This document shows, one piece after another, positions 1 to 8,940 of a stretch of 64,000 bases of DNA. The stretch's first letter is position 1. Every line of letters begins with the position of its first letter. A program made the position numbers and the translations under genes. The stretch is from Micromonospora sp. RHAY321. GTDB taxonomy: Bacteria > Actinomycetota > Actinomycetes > Mycobacteriales > Micromonosporaceae. The DNA is taken from positions 248,001-312,000 of the forward strand of contig NZ_JAMHIW010000006.1 in assembly GCF_023896955.1 (NCBI RefSeq), in the 5' to 3' direction. A model generated the notes under the pieces. That model did not search any database, was not told the DNA's origin, and was given only the letters and a program-made list of their open reading frames with translations.

Positions 1-524
1 ACGACGTGCGGCTGCCCGCCGACGCGCTGGTCGGCGAGTCACTGGACGCCGGGTTGCCGGCGCTCTTCGCCGGTCTCAACCCGGAGCGCATCACGGTCGC
101 CGCGATGGGCGCCGGCACCGGCCGGTACGCCATCGAGCGCGCCAGCGGGTACACCGCCACGCGCAAGGTGTGGGGTGGCCGGAGCATCGGCTCACACCAG
201 GGGGTGTCGCACCCGCTGGCACACGCGGCGGTGCAGGTGGAGCTGGCCCGACTGATGATCCAGAAGGCGGCCACCCTGTACGACGCGGGCCGCGACCTGG
301 AGGCCGGTGTGGCCGGCAACATGGCCAAGTACGCCGCCGGGGAGGCCGCCGCGCTCGCCGTGGACACCGCCGTCCAGGCGCTCGGCGGGGCCGGGATGAC
401 CACCGAGTACGGGGTGGCCACCCTGCTCGGCGCCGTACGGGCCGGCCGGATCGCCCCGGTCAGCCGGGAGATGATCCTCAACTTCGTCGCCCAACACGTC
501 CTCGGCCAGGACAAGTCCTACTGA
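1..524 (+). CDS. Acyl-CoA dehydrogenase, C-terminal part (5' end outside window)
   Basis: Only the last ~173 residues are visible; the frame is open from base 3 and no start belongs to this fragment. They correspond to the helical C-terminal domain of the acyl-CoA dehydrogenase family, flavoenzymes that oxidise acyl-CoA thioesters to enoyl-CoA with FAD and pass electrons to ETF. Supporting motifs are IGSHQGVSHPLA (the FAD/dimer helix), QALGGAGMTTEYGV (the usual 'QxxGGxGY' segment) and the terminal REMILNFVAQHVLG, typical of the family's end. Substrate class cannot be read from this part. The stop is followed by the convergent membrane-protein gene 16 bases away. Confidence 0.85.
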   Translation, partial: DVRLPADALVGESLDAGLPALFAGLNPERITVAAMGAGTGRYAIERASGYTATRKVWGGRSIGSHQGVSHPLAHAAVQVELARLMIQKAATLYDAGRDLEAGVAGNMAKYAAGEAAALAVDTAVQALGGAGMTTEYGVATLLGAVRAGRIAPVSREMILNFVAQHVLGQDKSY

Positions 525-540
525 GCAGGCGGCACGGTCG

Positions 541-1716
541 TCAGCCGGGGGCGCGGCAGGCGGCGTCGATGCGGTGCACCGGCCGGACGCGGCGGCCCAT
601 CCCCTCCAGCAGCGAGTCCTCGACGTGGAAGTCGTGGATGCGCAGCCGGTGTCGAGGCAGCTCCTCCTCGCTCGGGCAGAGCACCTGGGCGCGAACCTGG
701 TCGACCGGGACGTACCGCACGCCGCCCCGCTCCTGAAGGATCACCATGTTGACGTCGTCGGTGGTGACGACATGCCCCCGCACGTCCTCGGTGGGCCCGT
801 TCTCCGCGCCCACCGTCGTGACGGTGAGCGGCAGCACCGGCGTGCTGATCACCGGCAGGGCGGCCCAGACCAGCATGGCCAGCACCGCCACCTCGGTCAC
901 CGACGCCAGCGGTCGGATCACCATCCCGGGCAGCGGGCCGGCGATGAAGAGGGCCAGCACCGGCGGCACCACGATGAGCGCCAGGACCAGCCGCTCGCCG
1001 CCCTGCTCGACCGCGTCGCGCAGTGTGGGCAGCACCAGCCAGCCGTACGCCGCGAGCAGCGCGACGATCAGCAGCAGCCGTGGCGCGACCCGCTCGTGCA
1101 GCCGCCCGGGGCGGAGCTGGAAGGCGGCCACGATCGCCGGCAGCAGCAGCGGCAGGTAGAGCAGCGGCCAGGTGAGCAGGGCGAGCAGGAAGCTGGCCAG
1201 CACCACCCAGGCCGGGGTGAGGTCGGCCCAGCGGGCGAAGAGCGGGCGGCGGGTGCCCGGCGGCAACCGGTCCACACTGACCGCCAGCACGGCACCGAGC
1301 GCGAAGACGGCGACCAGCCCGGTGGAGAGCAGTCGGGCCGCGGTGGTCAGGAAGCCGGCGAGCAGGTTGACCGGCCCCACGTTCGCCACGAGCAGCAGCG
1401 TGGTCTGGAGTTCACCGCCCGCCTCCACACCGAGCCGGAGGACCGAGAAGATCGCCGGTACGCCCACCACCGCCGTCCAGAACGACTGGCTGGCCCGCGC
1501 GCGCCGCTCCGCCGGGTCCCACCGCACCCGCCCGGGCTCGACGGCCGCGACGACCGGTTCGGCGGGTTCGGCGACCGGCACGCCCGCCGGCCAGCGGGCA
1601 GAGTCCGCGTCGACAGCGGTTGGAACGTCGACACCCGGCGTGGCGGCGGTGTCGCCCGGCACGGACGCCCGGGGCGGCGGGACCGGGCCGTCGGTGGCGG
1701 TCGGCGTCGTGCTCAC
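541..1716 (-). CDS. Polytopic membrane protein coupled to a solute-binding lipoprotein
   Basis: 391 residues. The start is the GTG at 1716, inside the GTGA overlap with the stop of the upstream lipoprotein gene and with a GGAGG just before it; a longer open frame to 1830 lies inside that gene and is rejected. The first ~95 residues are Pro/Ala-rich and presumably cytoplasmic. About seven hydrophobic segments follow, then a soluble tail of ~95 residues with two cysteines. I do not recognise a named family. Coupling to a glutamate/glutamine-type binding lipoprotein, with a membrane Ser/Thr kinase gene close by, recalls the GlnX-GlnH-PknG nutrient-sensing arrangement. The topology is not that of GlnX and the role is inferred only. 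Confidence 0.8.
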   Translation of the reverse strand: MSTTPTATDGPVPPPRASVPGDTAATPGVDVPTAVDADSARWPAGVPVAEPAEPVVAAVEPGRVRWDPAERRARASQSFWTAVVGVPAIFSVLRLGVEAGGELQTTLLLVANVGPVNLLAGFLTTAARLLSTGLVAVFALGAVLAVSVDRLPPGTRRPLFARWADLTPAWVVLASFLLALLTWPLLYLPLLLPAIVAAFQLRPGRLHERVAPRLLLIVALLAAYGWLVLPTLRDAVEQGGERLVLALIVVPPVLALFIAGPLPGMVIRPLASVTEVAVLAMLVWAALPVISTPVLPLTVTTVGAENGPTEDVRGHVVTTDDVNMVILQERGGVRYVPVDQVRAQVLCPSEEELPRHRLRIHDFHVEDSLLEGMGRRVRPVHRIDAACRAPG

Positions 1717-2654
1717 CTCCGGGGCGCCTTGTCGTCGAAGTCGACCAGCTTCGGCACGTCCAGCGGCTGCGGTTGGCGCTTCTCGGCCCGCAGCCACGGG
1801 CCGAGCGTCCGGTTGTACGCCGTCTGCCACGGGCTCGCCTGCCCGTCCCGACCCTGCTCGTAGCTCTTCTGCAGGAAGAACGCGACCAGGTCGCGCAGCG
1901 CGGGGTCGCCGATCGGCACACCGATGCCGAGCAGTTCGCTGGTGCCGAACGGCATGTCCACCAGCTCGAACTCCTTGGGGAAGCTGGCCAGGAAGCCGGC
2001 GAGGATCGCCTCGTCGGAGCTGACCGCGTCGTACCGGCCCTCCCGGATGCCGTCGACGCAGTCGCCGACGTCCTTCACCACGAACGTCCTGACCTGATGC
2101 TTCTCCAGCTCGGCCTCGGTGGTGGAGCCGCCGCTGGTGCAGACCTTGTAGATCGGGTCGCGCAGGTCCTCGATGGTGCGGATCTTGTCCTTGAGCCGGG
2201 TCGGCACCATCACCTCCTGCGTGGTGACGAGGTACGGCCCCGCGAAGCTGACGAGCTTCTTGCGGTCCTCGGTGATGGAGAAGCTGGACACCACCAGGTC
2301 GACCGTGCCGCCCTGGAGAGCGGGAATCCGGTCCTCCGTGGACACGGACACGAACTCCAGCCGCTGGTCGCCCTCGTAGCCCAGCGAGGCCGCGACGTAC
2401 CGGCCGATCTCCACGTCGAAGCCGTAGTGCTGGCCGTTGCGCAGCTCACCCATCAGTGGCTCGTTGGTGGCGACCCCGATGCGCAGCTTCGACTGCCCGT
2501 AGATGTGCGACTCGCGGAGTTTCTCCTGCACCGACGGGAGGTCCGGTTCCTGTCGACTGTCGCACCCGGCAGCGGCGGCCAGGGTGAGCGTTAGGGCGAC
2601 CGCCACCGTCGTCGCGATCGAGCGGAGCCGGGACTGGGAACTGCCTGCGTTCAT
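1713..2654 (-). CDS. Extracellular solute-binding lipoprotein, family 3 (GlnH-like)
   Basis: 313 residues starting at ATG 2654, which begins a lipoprotein signal peptide (hydrophobic run, then lipobox LAAAAGC). The mature part is a type 2 periplasmic binding fold: 'LRIGVATNEPLMG', 'GFDVEIGRYVAASLG', 'DLVVSSFSITEDRKK' and 'VCTSGGSTTEAEL' follow the order of glutamate/glutamine/amino-acid binding proteins. No permease or ATPase gene is nearby; instead it overlaps a polytopic membrane-protein gene by four bases and lies 0.5 kb from a receptor-type kinase gene. A sensory role, as for mycobacterial GlnH, is therefore at least as likely as transport. Ligand identity is not determinable from the sequence alone. 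Confidence 0.85.
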   Translation of the reverse strand: MNAGSSQSRLRSIATTVAVALTLTLAAAAGCDSRQEPDLPSVQEKLRESHIYGQSKLRIGVATNEPLMGELRNGQHYGFDVEIGRYVAASLGYEGDQRLEFVSVSTEDRIPALQGGTVDLVVSSFSITEDRKKLVSFAGPYLVTTQEVMVPTRLKDKIRTIEDLRDPIYKVCTSGGSTTEAELEKHQVRTFVVKDVGDCVDGIREGRYDAVSSDEAILAGFLASFPKEFELVDMPFGTSELLGIGVPIGDPALRDLVAFFLQKSYEQGRDGQASPWQTAYNRTLGPWLRAEKRQPQPLDVPKLVDFDDKAPRR

Positions 2655-2789
2655 GGGCGACCTCGCTGACCGAACGGCCCTGTGGGACACCGAGAGTAGC
2701 GGCTTCGGTCCATTCCGTGTGGACGCCGATCGGCCCGCCTCGGGCGACCGGTCGGGCGACGTGATCGGCGCGCCGGGTCGGCTCCGCGG

Positions 2790-2817
2790 TTGACAGCCGG
2801 CCCACCCGCGACATGCT
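2790..2817 (+). promoter_or_regulatory. Promoter of the small membrane protein gene
   Basis: A consensus -35 TTGACA (2790-2795) and CATGCT as -10 (2812-2817) are separated by 16 bases. The GTG start at 2824 follows the -10 by six bases with no room for a Shine-Dalgarno sequence, implying a leaderless transcript. Confidence 0.5.
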
Positions 2818-2823
2818 GGTGGG

Positions 2824-3165
2824 GTGAGCAGACTGTCCAGGCTCGACGCGCGGGTCGTGGCGGCCGTCGCGGCGCTGGGAGCCCTTGCGCTGCTGGTCAT
2901 GCTGGTCGTCTGGCGCCGTCAGGATCTTCTCGGCGTGGTCCTCGCACTGCTCTGCGTCCTGCTGGCCATGGTCACCGGGGTGGCCGTCTCCGCCGCCCGT
3001 CAGGCCCAAGACCCGGAGCCGACGGACCGTCCGGCGGCCGCCGGGCCCCCGGAGTTGATGCCGTACGGGCTCGACGCGGACACCCTCGACGCCCTGGACA
3101 GCCGGGACGCGTTGCGTGCGGTGCGTGACCGGCGACGCGGGCGGGGCGGGGTCAGCGACCGGTGA
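2824..3165 (+). CDS. Small two-helix membrane protein, function unknown
   Basis: 113 residues. Two hydrophobic helices (about residues 10-28 and 35-58) are followed by a polar tail rich in Asp, Arg and Pro. No family motif recognised. It is divergent from the binding-lipoprotein gene and convergent with the kinase gene, overlapping the kinase 3' end by 14 bases. The start is the GTG six bases after a -10-like hexamer; no ribosome-binding site is visible. Codon bias (GC-rich third positions) supports a real gene. Confidence 0.7.
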   Translation: MSRLSRLDARVVAAVAALGALALLVMLVVWRRQDLLGVVLALLCVLLAMVTGVAVSAARQAQDPEPTDRPAAAGPPELMPYGLDADTLDALDSRDALRAVRDRRRGRGGVSDR

Positions 3166-4651
3166 GGGTGGGCGCGGTGAGCGCGTCCACGCCCCGCCCG
3201 GCCAGGCACCGGTAGGTCCGGTCGATGCTGCCGTCCACCGGTGGCAGCACCTCCAGGTGCCAGCCGGTCGACTCGGTGATCCCGGTGGTCAGCCGGAACG
3301 TGGTCATGCTGCACACCTGGCGCACCGGCTCGGCGGCGACCACCTCGGCGTGTTCCGCGCCGATCAGCGACACCGGCAGGATGCCCTCGGCGTACGTCTC
3401 CCAGGTGTGCCGCCCGGCGCAGGGCACACGTGCCGCCTCGGCGCTGGTGCCGCGGATTCGCACCGGACCGAAGCACTCGAGCTCGGGCAGGCACCGCGCA
3501 CCGTCGGGCAGGGCGCTCGGCGCGCCCGCGCCGGTGGTGCAGCCGGGCAGCGGACCGGTGGCCGGCGCGGCGACCCGGCTGACCGAGGGGGTGGGTCCGG
3601 GCGACTGTGGATTGCCGGCCACCAGGGCTCCGGCGGTGGCCGAGGCGGCCAGCGCGAGCACCCCGGCGCCGCCGAGGAACCAGCGTCGCAGCGAGCGCCG
3701 CCCGCCGGGGACCGTCGGGTGGACATCCTCGACCGGAGGTCGGGGCACCGGCTGACCGGCGGCGTACGGGCCGGTGTGGGTGGCGCCGCCGCTGACCGGG
3801 GCACCGCTGACGGGTGCCGACGGCGAGCCGAACGGCAGGCTGACGAGCAGGTCGTGCAGTTCGAGGGCGGAGGGCCGCTCAGCCGGGTCGTTGGCCATGC
3901 CGGCGCGCAGCACGTCGATCAGCTCGTCCGGCACGCCGGGCAGGCCGGGGACCGGCTGGTTGAACATCTCCAGCACGGTGACCAGGCTGGGGTTGCGCTC
4001 GGACTGCCAGCGCGGCGGCCGACCGTGCATCACCGCGTAGAGGGTGGCGCAGAGCGCGTACACGTCGACGGACGGCGACGGTGGGCTGTGGCTGAACATC
4101 TCCGGTGGCGCGTACGCCGGGGTGAGCACCTCCAGGGTGACCGAGGCGTCCCGGGCCTCGGCCAGCACGGCCAACCCGAAGTCGGCCAGCACGGCCGGGT
4201 TGAAGTGGGAGTAGAGGATGTTCGCGGGCTTCACGTCGCGGTGGAGCACGCCGGCCGCGTGCGAGTGGGCCAGCGCGTCAGCGATCTTGATGCCGAGGTC
4301 GCGGGCCTCGATCGGGCCCAGCCGCGACGTGCGCATGCGTTCGGCGTACGACCCGTCGCAGAGTTCCATGATCAGGTAGGGATGCTGGTCGACGGTGACC
4401 CCGACGTCGAAGAGGTCCACGACGTGCGGGTGCGACGACATCCGCCCGGCCGCCCGCGCCTCGCGGAGGAAACGCGCCTGGTCGCGTTCGCTGTCCAGCG
4501 TGCGGTTCTCCACCTTGACGGCGACCTCACGGCCCACCGAGATCTGGGTGGCCTGGTAGACCGTCGCGTAACCACCTCGGGCAAAGACCCGCAAATCGGT
4601 CAGACCGGGCACGATCGGCACCGGTAGGCCGCCGGTCGGAGTGTCGGTCAC
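3152..4651 (-). CDS. Receptor-type serine/threonine protein kinase
   Basis: 499 residues. An N-terminal Hanks-type kinase domain (about 20-275) has a glycine loop (GGYATVY, 26-32), catalytic Lys46, HRD at 137-139 with Lys141, DFG at 157-159 and APPE at 181-184, so it should be active. A Pro/Gly-rich juxtamembrane stretch, one transmembrane helix (about 324-346) and an extracellular domain of ~150 residues with several cysteines follow. There are no PASTA repeats and none of the rubredoxin or TPR parts of PknG. The start is GTG with no SD but a TATTTT hexamer six bases upstream. Proximity to a binding lipoprotein suggests an environmental-signal receptor; targets unknown. Confidence 0.92.
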   Translation of the reverse strand: MTDTPTGGLPVPIVPGLTDLRVFARGGYATVYQATQISVGREVAVKVENRTLDSERDQARFLREARAAGRMSSHPHVVDLFDVGVTVDQHPYLIMELCDGSYAERMRTSRLGPIEARDLGIKIADALAHSHAAGVLHRDVKPANILYSHFNPAVLADFGLAVLAEARDASVTLEVLTPAYAPPEMFSHSPPSPSVDVYALCATLYAVMHGRPPRWQSERNPSLVTVLEMFNQPVPGLPGVPDELIDVLRAGMANDPAERPSALELHDLLVSLPFGSPSAPVSGAPVSGGATHTGPYAAGQPVPRPPVEDVHPTVPGGRRSLRRWFLGGAGVLALAASATAGALVAGNPQSPGPTPSVSRVAAPATGPLPGCTTGAGAPSALPDGARCLPELECFGPVRIRGTSAEAARVPCAGRHTWETYAEGILPVSLIGAEHAEVVAAEPVRQVCSMTTFRLTTGITESTGWHLEVLPPVDGSIDRTYRCLAGRGVDALTAPTLTGR

Positions 4652-4657
4652 TGCTCG

Positions 4658-4663
4658 AAAATA
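4658..4663 (-). promoter_or_regulatory. -10 element of the kinase gene (leaderless start)
   Basis: TATTTT on the minus strand ends six bases before the kinase GTG start at 4651. No SD sequence lies between. The -35 region is poorly conserved. Confidence 0.4.
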
Positions 4664-4681
4664 CCCAACCCGGCCGGTCGC

Positions 4682-5194
4682 TCAGCGCACCGCGTCCGCC
4701 GGAGCGGCACCGGCCGAGCCCGTACCCTCCCCGGCGTCGGCCGCGGGCGGCACCGGGTCGGTGCCATCGGGCGTCGCGTCACTGTCGACCGGCGCGCCCC
4801 TGCGGGCGTCCAGGCGCAGGCCGACGGCGGTGGCCAGCGCGCCCAGCCCCTCCCAGGCGGCCACCCCGAAGAACCGGTCGGGGGCGATGTCGGCCAGCAC
4901 CGCGATGCTGAACACGGTGAACGTGACCAGCCGGAAGACCACCGTGAACCGGTAGAACGCCCGCCACTCGGTGACCGTGGCCAGCAGGTAGTAGACCCCC
5001 ATGTTGAACGACGCCATCGACGACGCGAGAACGAACGTGCCGGTGTGGTCACCCGTCGAACGGGCGGCCGGCACCTCCAGCCCGAGCATGCGCAGCATCG
5101 CCTCCGGCCAGAGCAGCCCGAGCGTGCCCATCATCAGCGCCAACACGCCGAAGACCGCGATGGTCCAGCCCGCGACGGAACGCGGCAACCTCAT
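4682..5194 (-). CDS. Four-helix membrane protein, function unknown
   Basis: 170 residues from ATG 5194. Four hydrophobic segments (about 9-28, 52-72, 82-103, 108-127) are followed by a ~45-residue acidic, Pro/Ala-rich tail. The helices resemble small conserved DoxX-like actinobacterial membrane proteins only in general topology; I cannot assign a family with confidence. It lies 30 bases upstream of the kinase start on the same strand, but the kinase seems to have its own promoter in that gap, so co-transcription is uncertain. Confidence 0.7.
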   Translation of the reverse strand: MRLPRSVAGWTIAVFGVLALMMGTLGLLWPEAMLRMLGLEVPAARSTGDHTGTFVLASSMASFNMGVYYLLATVTEWRAFYRFTVVFRLVTFTVFSIAVLADIAPDRFFGVAAWEGLGALATAVGLRLDARRGAPVDSDATPDGTDPVPPAADAGEGTGSAGAAPADAVR

Positions 5195-5292
5195 GGAGTG
5201 CCTCCCCAGGCGCGGCGACGGTCACCTGTGGACCGCCGCACGGTGTTGACACGCTAGCCGCTACCCCCGACCACCACATCCCCAAAACCGCC

Positions 5293-5316
5293 AAAATCCG
5301 CCCTCGCGCGGGCGGA
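5293..5316 (-). terminator. Rho-independent terminator of the cyclase gene
   Basis: On the minus strand a seven-base-pair stem (5316-5310 with 5303-5297, loop of six) is followed directly by TTTT and a T-rich stretch, starting four bases after the stop at 5320. It is one of the few classical T-tailed terminators in this window. Confidence 0.6.
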
Positions 5317-5319
5317 GGG

Positions 5320-8300
5320 TCAGAGGGCTGCGGCGAGACGGGCGCGCAGGGCATCGGCGGCGGCTCGCTCGCTGCGCTGCTCGGTGGAGTACGCCAGGCG
5401 GACCGCCTCCTCCGCGCAGGACAGCGCCTCCGCCGGGCGGCCACAGGCAGCCAGTGCCTCGGCCAGCACACTGGCCGCGATCACCTGGCTGCGCACGTCC
5501 TCGGCCGGCGCGGTGACCGCTCGCCGGGCCCAGTCCAGCGCCTGGTCCCGCTGACCGTGGGCGAGCAGCGCCGACGCGTACCGGGCCATCGTCTGGCGGC
5601 GGGAGAAGAGCAGCGAGGGTGCGCTCGCGGCGGCGGTCGCCACCGGGGCGAGCAGCCCGACCGCGGTCGCCGGGTCGCCGGCGGCCAGTCGGGCGGTGGC
5701 CAGCAGCACCCGGGGTGCGACCTGCGCAGGGGCCTGCGGGTTGTGCGGCTCGACGGCGGTCAGCACCGCGCGGGCGACCTGCTCGGCGGTCTCGCAGTCC
5801 CCCATGTCCAGTGCCACGAAGCCGCGGAGCGTGCCGGCCATCCCGGTGAGCAACGGGTGCGAGGTCCGCTCGGCGTACGCCAGCGCGTCGGTGAGCAGGT
5901 CGGCCGCGTGCTCCGGCTCGCCCAGCCCGCGCGCCACCACGGCCCGGACCACCAGTGCGAACCCGCGCCCCCAGTCGTCGGAGGCGGCCGCGAACTCGCG
6001 GTACGCCCGGCGGGCCTCGCGGTCCGCCTCGGCCAGGTCACCCAGCTCGGCGGTGGCGAACGCCGCCACCGCCCGCAGCGTGCCCACCGCCCACGCCTCG
6101 CCGACCCGCTCACCGAAGGGCAGGAAGACCTGCGCCATCCGACACGCCTCGCGCAACCGGCCGGCGAGCAGTCGGGCGAACGCCGTGGTGCCCCGCAGCC
6201 AGGCCCGCCCGTACGGATCCTTCAGCTCGGCGAAGAGTCGGGCGGCCCGGCCGAGCACCGCGTCGGTGCCGGCGAAGTCGCCACGGGTGGTGGTCACCCA
6301 GGCCAGGTTCTGCAACGACCAGGCCTGCCCGCGCCGGTCCTGCGCGCCGAGGCTGACCTGATAGGACGATGCCAGCCGGCTGCTCGCCTGACTCAGCCGG
6401 CCGGCCACGAAGTCGGCCATGCCGAGCCGGCGCATCGCCGAGGCGCGCAGGGTGGGCAGGCCGCCGGCCGTGGCCACCTGCAGGGCCTCCTGCCAGGCGG
6501 CGACCGCCCGGGCCTGGTCGCCGAGGGTCTGCTGGGCCTGCCCGGCGAGCAGCAGTGCGCTGCCCCGGACGGCCTCGTCCCCCGCGTTCGCGGCGATCTT
6601 CTCGGCGTAGGCGAGCGCGTCGACGACCCGGCCGATCTGGAGCAGCGCCCGGGCGTGCACGACCCGGTCGGCCGCCGGGACCCCGTCGCGGGCCAGCTCG
6701 TTGGCGCGTTCGGCGTACTCCACGGCCAGCGCCGGCTCGCCGGCGGACAGCGACCGGCGGGCGGCCCGGCCGAGCGCGGCGACCCCGAGCGGGACCACCG
6801 CCCGGGCCGGCGCGTCCGGGCGCAGCTTCACCGCGTCGGCGAGCGTGGCGGCCCGCTCGACGTGCGTCGCCACGAAGTCGTCCCGGGCCTCCTCGGTGAA
6901 CCCGCCCGGTGCCCCGGCCGCGGTCTCGTCCCCCGGCGCCGCCCAGCGGGCCAGCGCGGCGTGCCGCTCGGCCAGCTCGGCCTTGCTCACCCCGGCGTAC
7001 GCGGCCTCCCGCATCAGCGGGGTGGCGAACGCGTAGCCCGTCCGGGTGCGGTGCAGCATCCGTCGTTGCAGCAGTTCCTCGACGGCCCGGTCGAGTTCGA
7101 CGGCGACCACGGCCGAGGGCCGGCCGTCACGGCCGGCCCGCTGATCACGCAGTGCCTCCAGGGCTCCGGTGGGCACCGTGTCACCGATGACCGCGGCGTC
7201 GCGCAGCACCGAGCGGGCGTCCGGTGGCAGCGCGTCGATGCGTGCGGCGAGCACGGCGGCGAGGTCCCGGGAGAGCAGCCGGCTGCCCAGTGAGCCGGGC
7301 ACCAGCCGCCAGCCGGCCGTGCCCTGGTCCCGCTCGCCGGCCGCGGTCCGGCCGCCGCGCCCCGGTTCGACCGTGGTGAGCGCTCCGCGCTCGATCAGCA
7401 GCGTGACCAGCTCGGCCAGGTAGAACGGGTTGCCCTGGGCGGTGGCGAGCAGCCGGTCCGCGTCGGCCGGCGGCAGCTTGCCGCCGCCGAGATAACTGGT
7501 GAGCAGGCGGGCGGCATCGGCGCCGCGCAGCGGAGGCAGGGAGTGCACCTCGGCGTCCGCGACCCGGGTCAGCGCGCCGGCGGTACGGACCAGCTCGGGA
7601 CGGCCGAGCAGCAGCACCAGCACCGGGCCGGTGAGTCGGGACAGGGTCAGCCCGAGCGCCCGGATCGTCTCGGAGGTGGCGTCGTGCAGGTCGTCCACCA
7701 CGATCACCAGCGGCGCCTCCGTGGCGAGCCCGCTGAGCAGGTCGGCCACCGCGTTCGGCACCGCTTCGGCGTCAGCCGCCGGGACGGTCGCGCCGGTCCA
7801 CTCGCCGTTGTCGGTGCCGCCGTGCGCGGGAAGCTCGGCGTAGCCGAGCAGGGCGAGCAGCTGGTCGGTGACGATCGGCGGCTGTTCACCCCCGGCCCGG
7901 GCGAGCCGCTGGCCGAGCCGGCGCAGCCGTTCCTCCACCGCCGGCCGGGTCAGGGCGGTGGACGCGTCACTGGGCAGGCCGACGGCCGCGCGGACCAGGT
8001 CGGCCAGGGGCGCGAGCCGGCGCCGCTCACCGAAGGCGGCGCAGCGCACCGAGAGCACCCGTGCGCCGGTGTGCGCGGCGTACCGGCCGGCGCCCACGTC
8101 GTACCCGGCGGCGAGGCGTTCCACCTCGGCGGCGAAACGGGACTTGCCAATGCCCGCCTCGGCGGTCATCAGCAGCACCCTCGGGTCACCCTGGTCGATC
8201 ACCTCGGCGAGCCGGCCGGCGACCCGGCCGATCTCGGTCTCCCTGCCCACGTAGGGCGCCTCGTCGCCGAGGCCCGAACGGGTGCCCGGCGCGTCCAGCA

Positions 8301-8940
8301 GACCCAGCAGCTCGTACGCCTCGACCGGCTCGCGCTTGCCCTTGAGCCGCAGCGGGCGCAGCGCCCGCCAGGAGGCGACGTGCCGGGTGGCGGCGGCGGT
8401 TCGCGCGCCGGCGTAGACGGCGCCGACCGCGGCGGCGTCGGCCAACCGGGCGGCGGTGTTCACCGTGTCCCCGATGACCGTGTACTCGATGGCCGCCTGG
8501 ATGCCCGCGATGACGTCACCGGTGTTCAGCCCGACCCGCAGCCCCAGCGGCGCACCGCCGCCCCGCTCGTCGTCGAGCACCCGGCGGACCGCCCGCTGCA
8601 TCGACAGGGCGGCACGGACGGCCCGTTCGGCGTCGTCCTCGTGCGCCACCGGGGCGCCGAAGACCGCCATGATGCCGTCACCGGTGAGCTTGTCGACGTG
8701 CCCGCCGAAGGTCTTCACCGCGCCGGCGAGGGCGGCGAGCACCCGGTCGGTGACGGCACCGACCCGTTCCGGGTCGAGATCCTCGGACCAGGACGTGAAG
8801 TCGGAAAGGTCGCCGAAGAGCACGGTGACCACCCGGCGCTCGGCCGCCGGCAACGTCGCGGCGGCCGGCAGCGCGGCGCCGCAATTGTGGCAGAACCGGG
8901 CACCGGGAACGGCGACGGTTCCACACACGGGGCAGGTCAC
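5320..8940 (-). CDS. Class III adenylate/guanylate cyclase with STAND-type ATPase and TPR-like repeats
   Basis: 1206 residues. An N-terminal zinc ribbon (Cys3, Cys6, Cys17, Cys20) precedes a class III cyclase domain (about 35-215): metal-binding Asp44 and Asp88, Lys84 and Asp158 in the substrate-specifying positions of adenylate cyclases, and Asn161/Arg165 for transition-state stabilisation. A P-loop (AEAGIGKS, 259-266) and Walker B (VIVVDDLHD) mark an AAA/STAND ATPase. The C-terminal ~550 residues are Ala-rich helical repeats like TPRs. The start is GTG, overlapping the stop of the MBL hydrolase gene as GTGA, so the two are translationally coupled. Likely a cytosolic, ligand-gated cAMP producer; the ligand is unknown. 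Confidence 0.92.
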   Translation of the reverse strand: MTCPVCGTVAVPGARFCHNCGAALPAAATLPAAERRVVTVLFGDLSDFTSWSEDLDPERVGAVTDRVLAALAGAVKTFGGHVDKLTGDGIMAVFGAPVAHEDDAERAVRAALSMQRAVRRVLDDERGGGAPLGLRVGLNTGDVIAGIQAAIEYTVIGDTVNTAARLADAAAVGAVYAGARTAAATRHVASWRALRPLRLKGKREPVEAYELLGLLDAPGTRSGLGDEAPYVGRETEIGRVAGRLAEVIDQGDPRVLLMTAEAGIGKSRFAAEVERLAAGYDVGAGRYAAHTGARVLSVRCAAFGERRRLAPLADLVRAAVGLPSDASTALTRPAVEERLRRLGQRLARAGGEQPPIVTDQLLALLGYAELPAHGGTDNGEWTGATVPAADAEAVPNAVADLLSGLATEAPLVIVVDDLHDATSETIRALGLTLSRLTGPVLVLLLGRPELVRTAGALTRVADAEVHSLPPLRGADAARLLTSYLGGGKLPPADADRLLATAQGNPFYLAELVTLLIERGALTTVEPGRGGRTAAGERDQGTAGWRLVPGSLGSRLLSRDLAAVLAARIDALPPDARSVLRDAAVIGDTVPTGALEALRDQRAGRDGRPSAVVAVELDRAVEELLQRRMLHRTRTGYAFATPLMREAAYAGVSKAELAERHAALARWAAPGDETAAGAPGGFTEEARDDFVATHVERAATLADAVKLRPDAPARAVVPLGVAALGRAARRSLSAGEPALAVEYAERANELARDGVPAADRVVHARALLQIGRVVDALAYAEKIAANAGDEAVRGSALLLAGQAQQTLGDQARAVAAWQEALQVATAGGLPTLRASAMRRLGMADFVAGRLSQASSRLASSYQVSLGAQDRRGQAWSLQNLAWVTTTRGDFAGTDAVLGRAARLFAELKDPYGRAWLRGTTAFARLLAGRLREACRMAQVFLPFGERVGEAWAVGTLRAVAAFATAELGDLAEADREARRAYREFAAASDDWGRGFALVVRAVVARGLGEPEHAADLLTDALAYAERTSHPLLTGMAGTLRGFVALDMGDCETAEQVARAVLTAVEPHNPQAPAQVAPRVLLATARLAAGDPATAVGLLAPVATAAASAPSLLFSRRQTMARYASALLAHGQRDQALDWARRAVTAPAEDVRSQVIAASVLAEALAACGRPAEALSCAEEAVRLAYSTEQRSERAAADALRARLAAAL

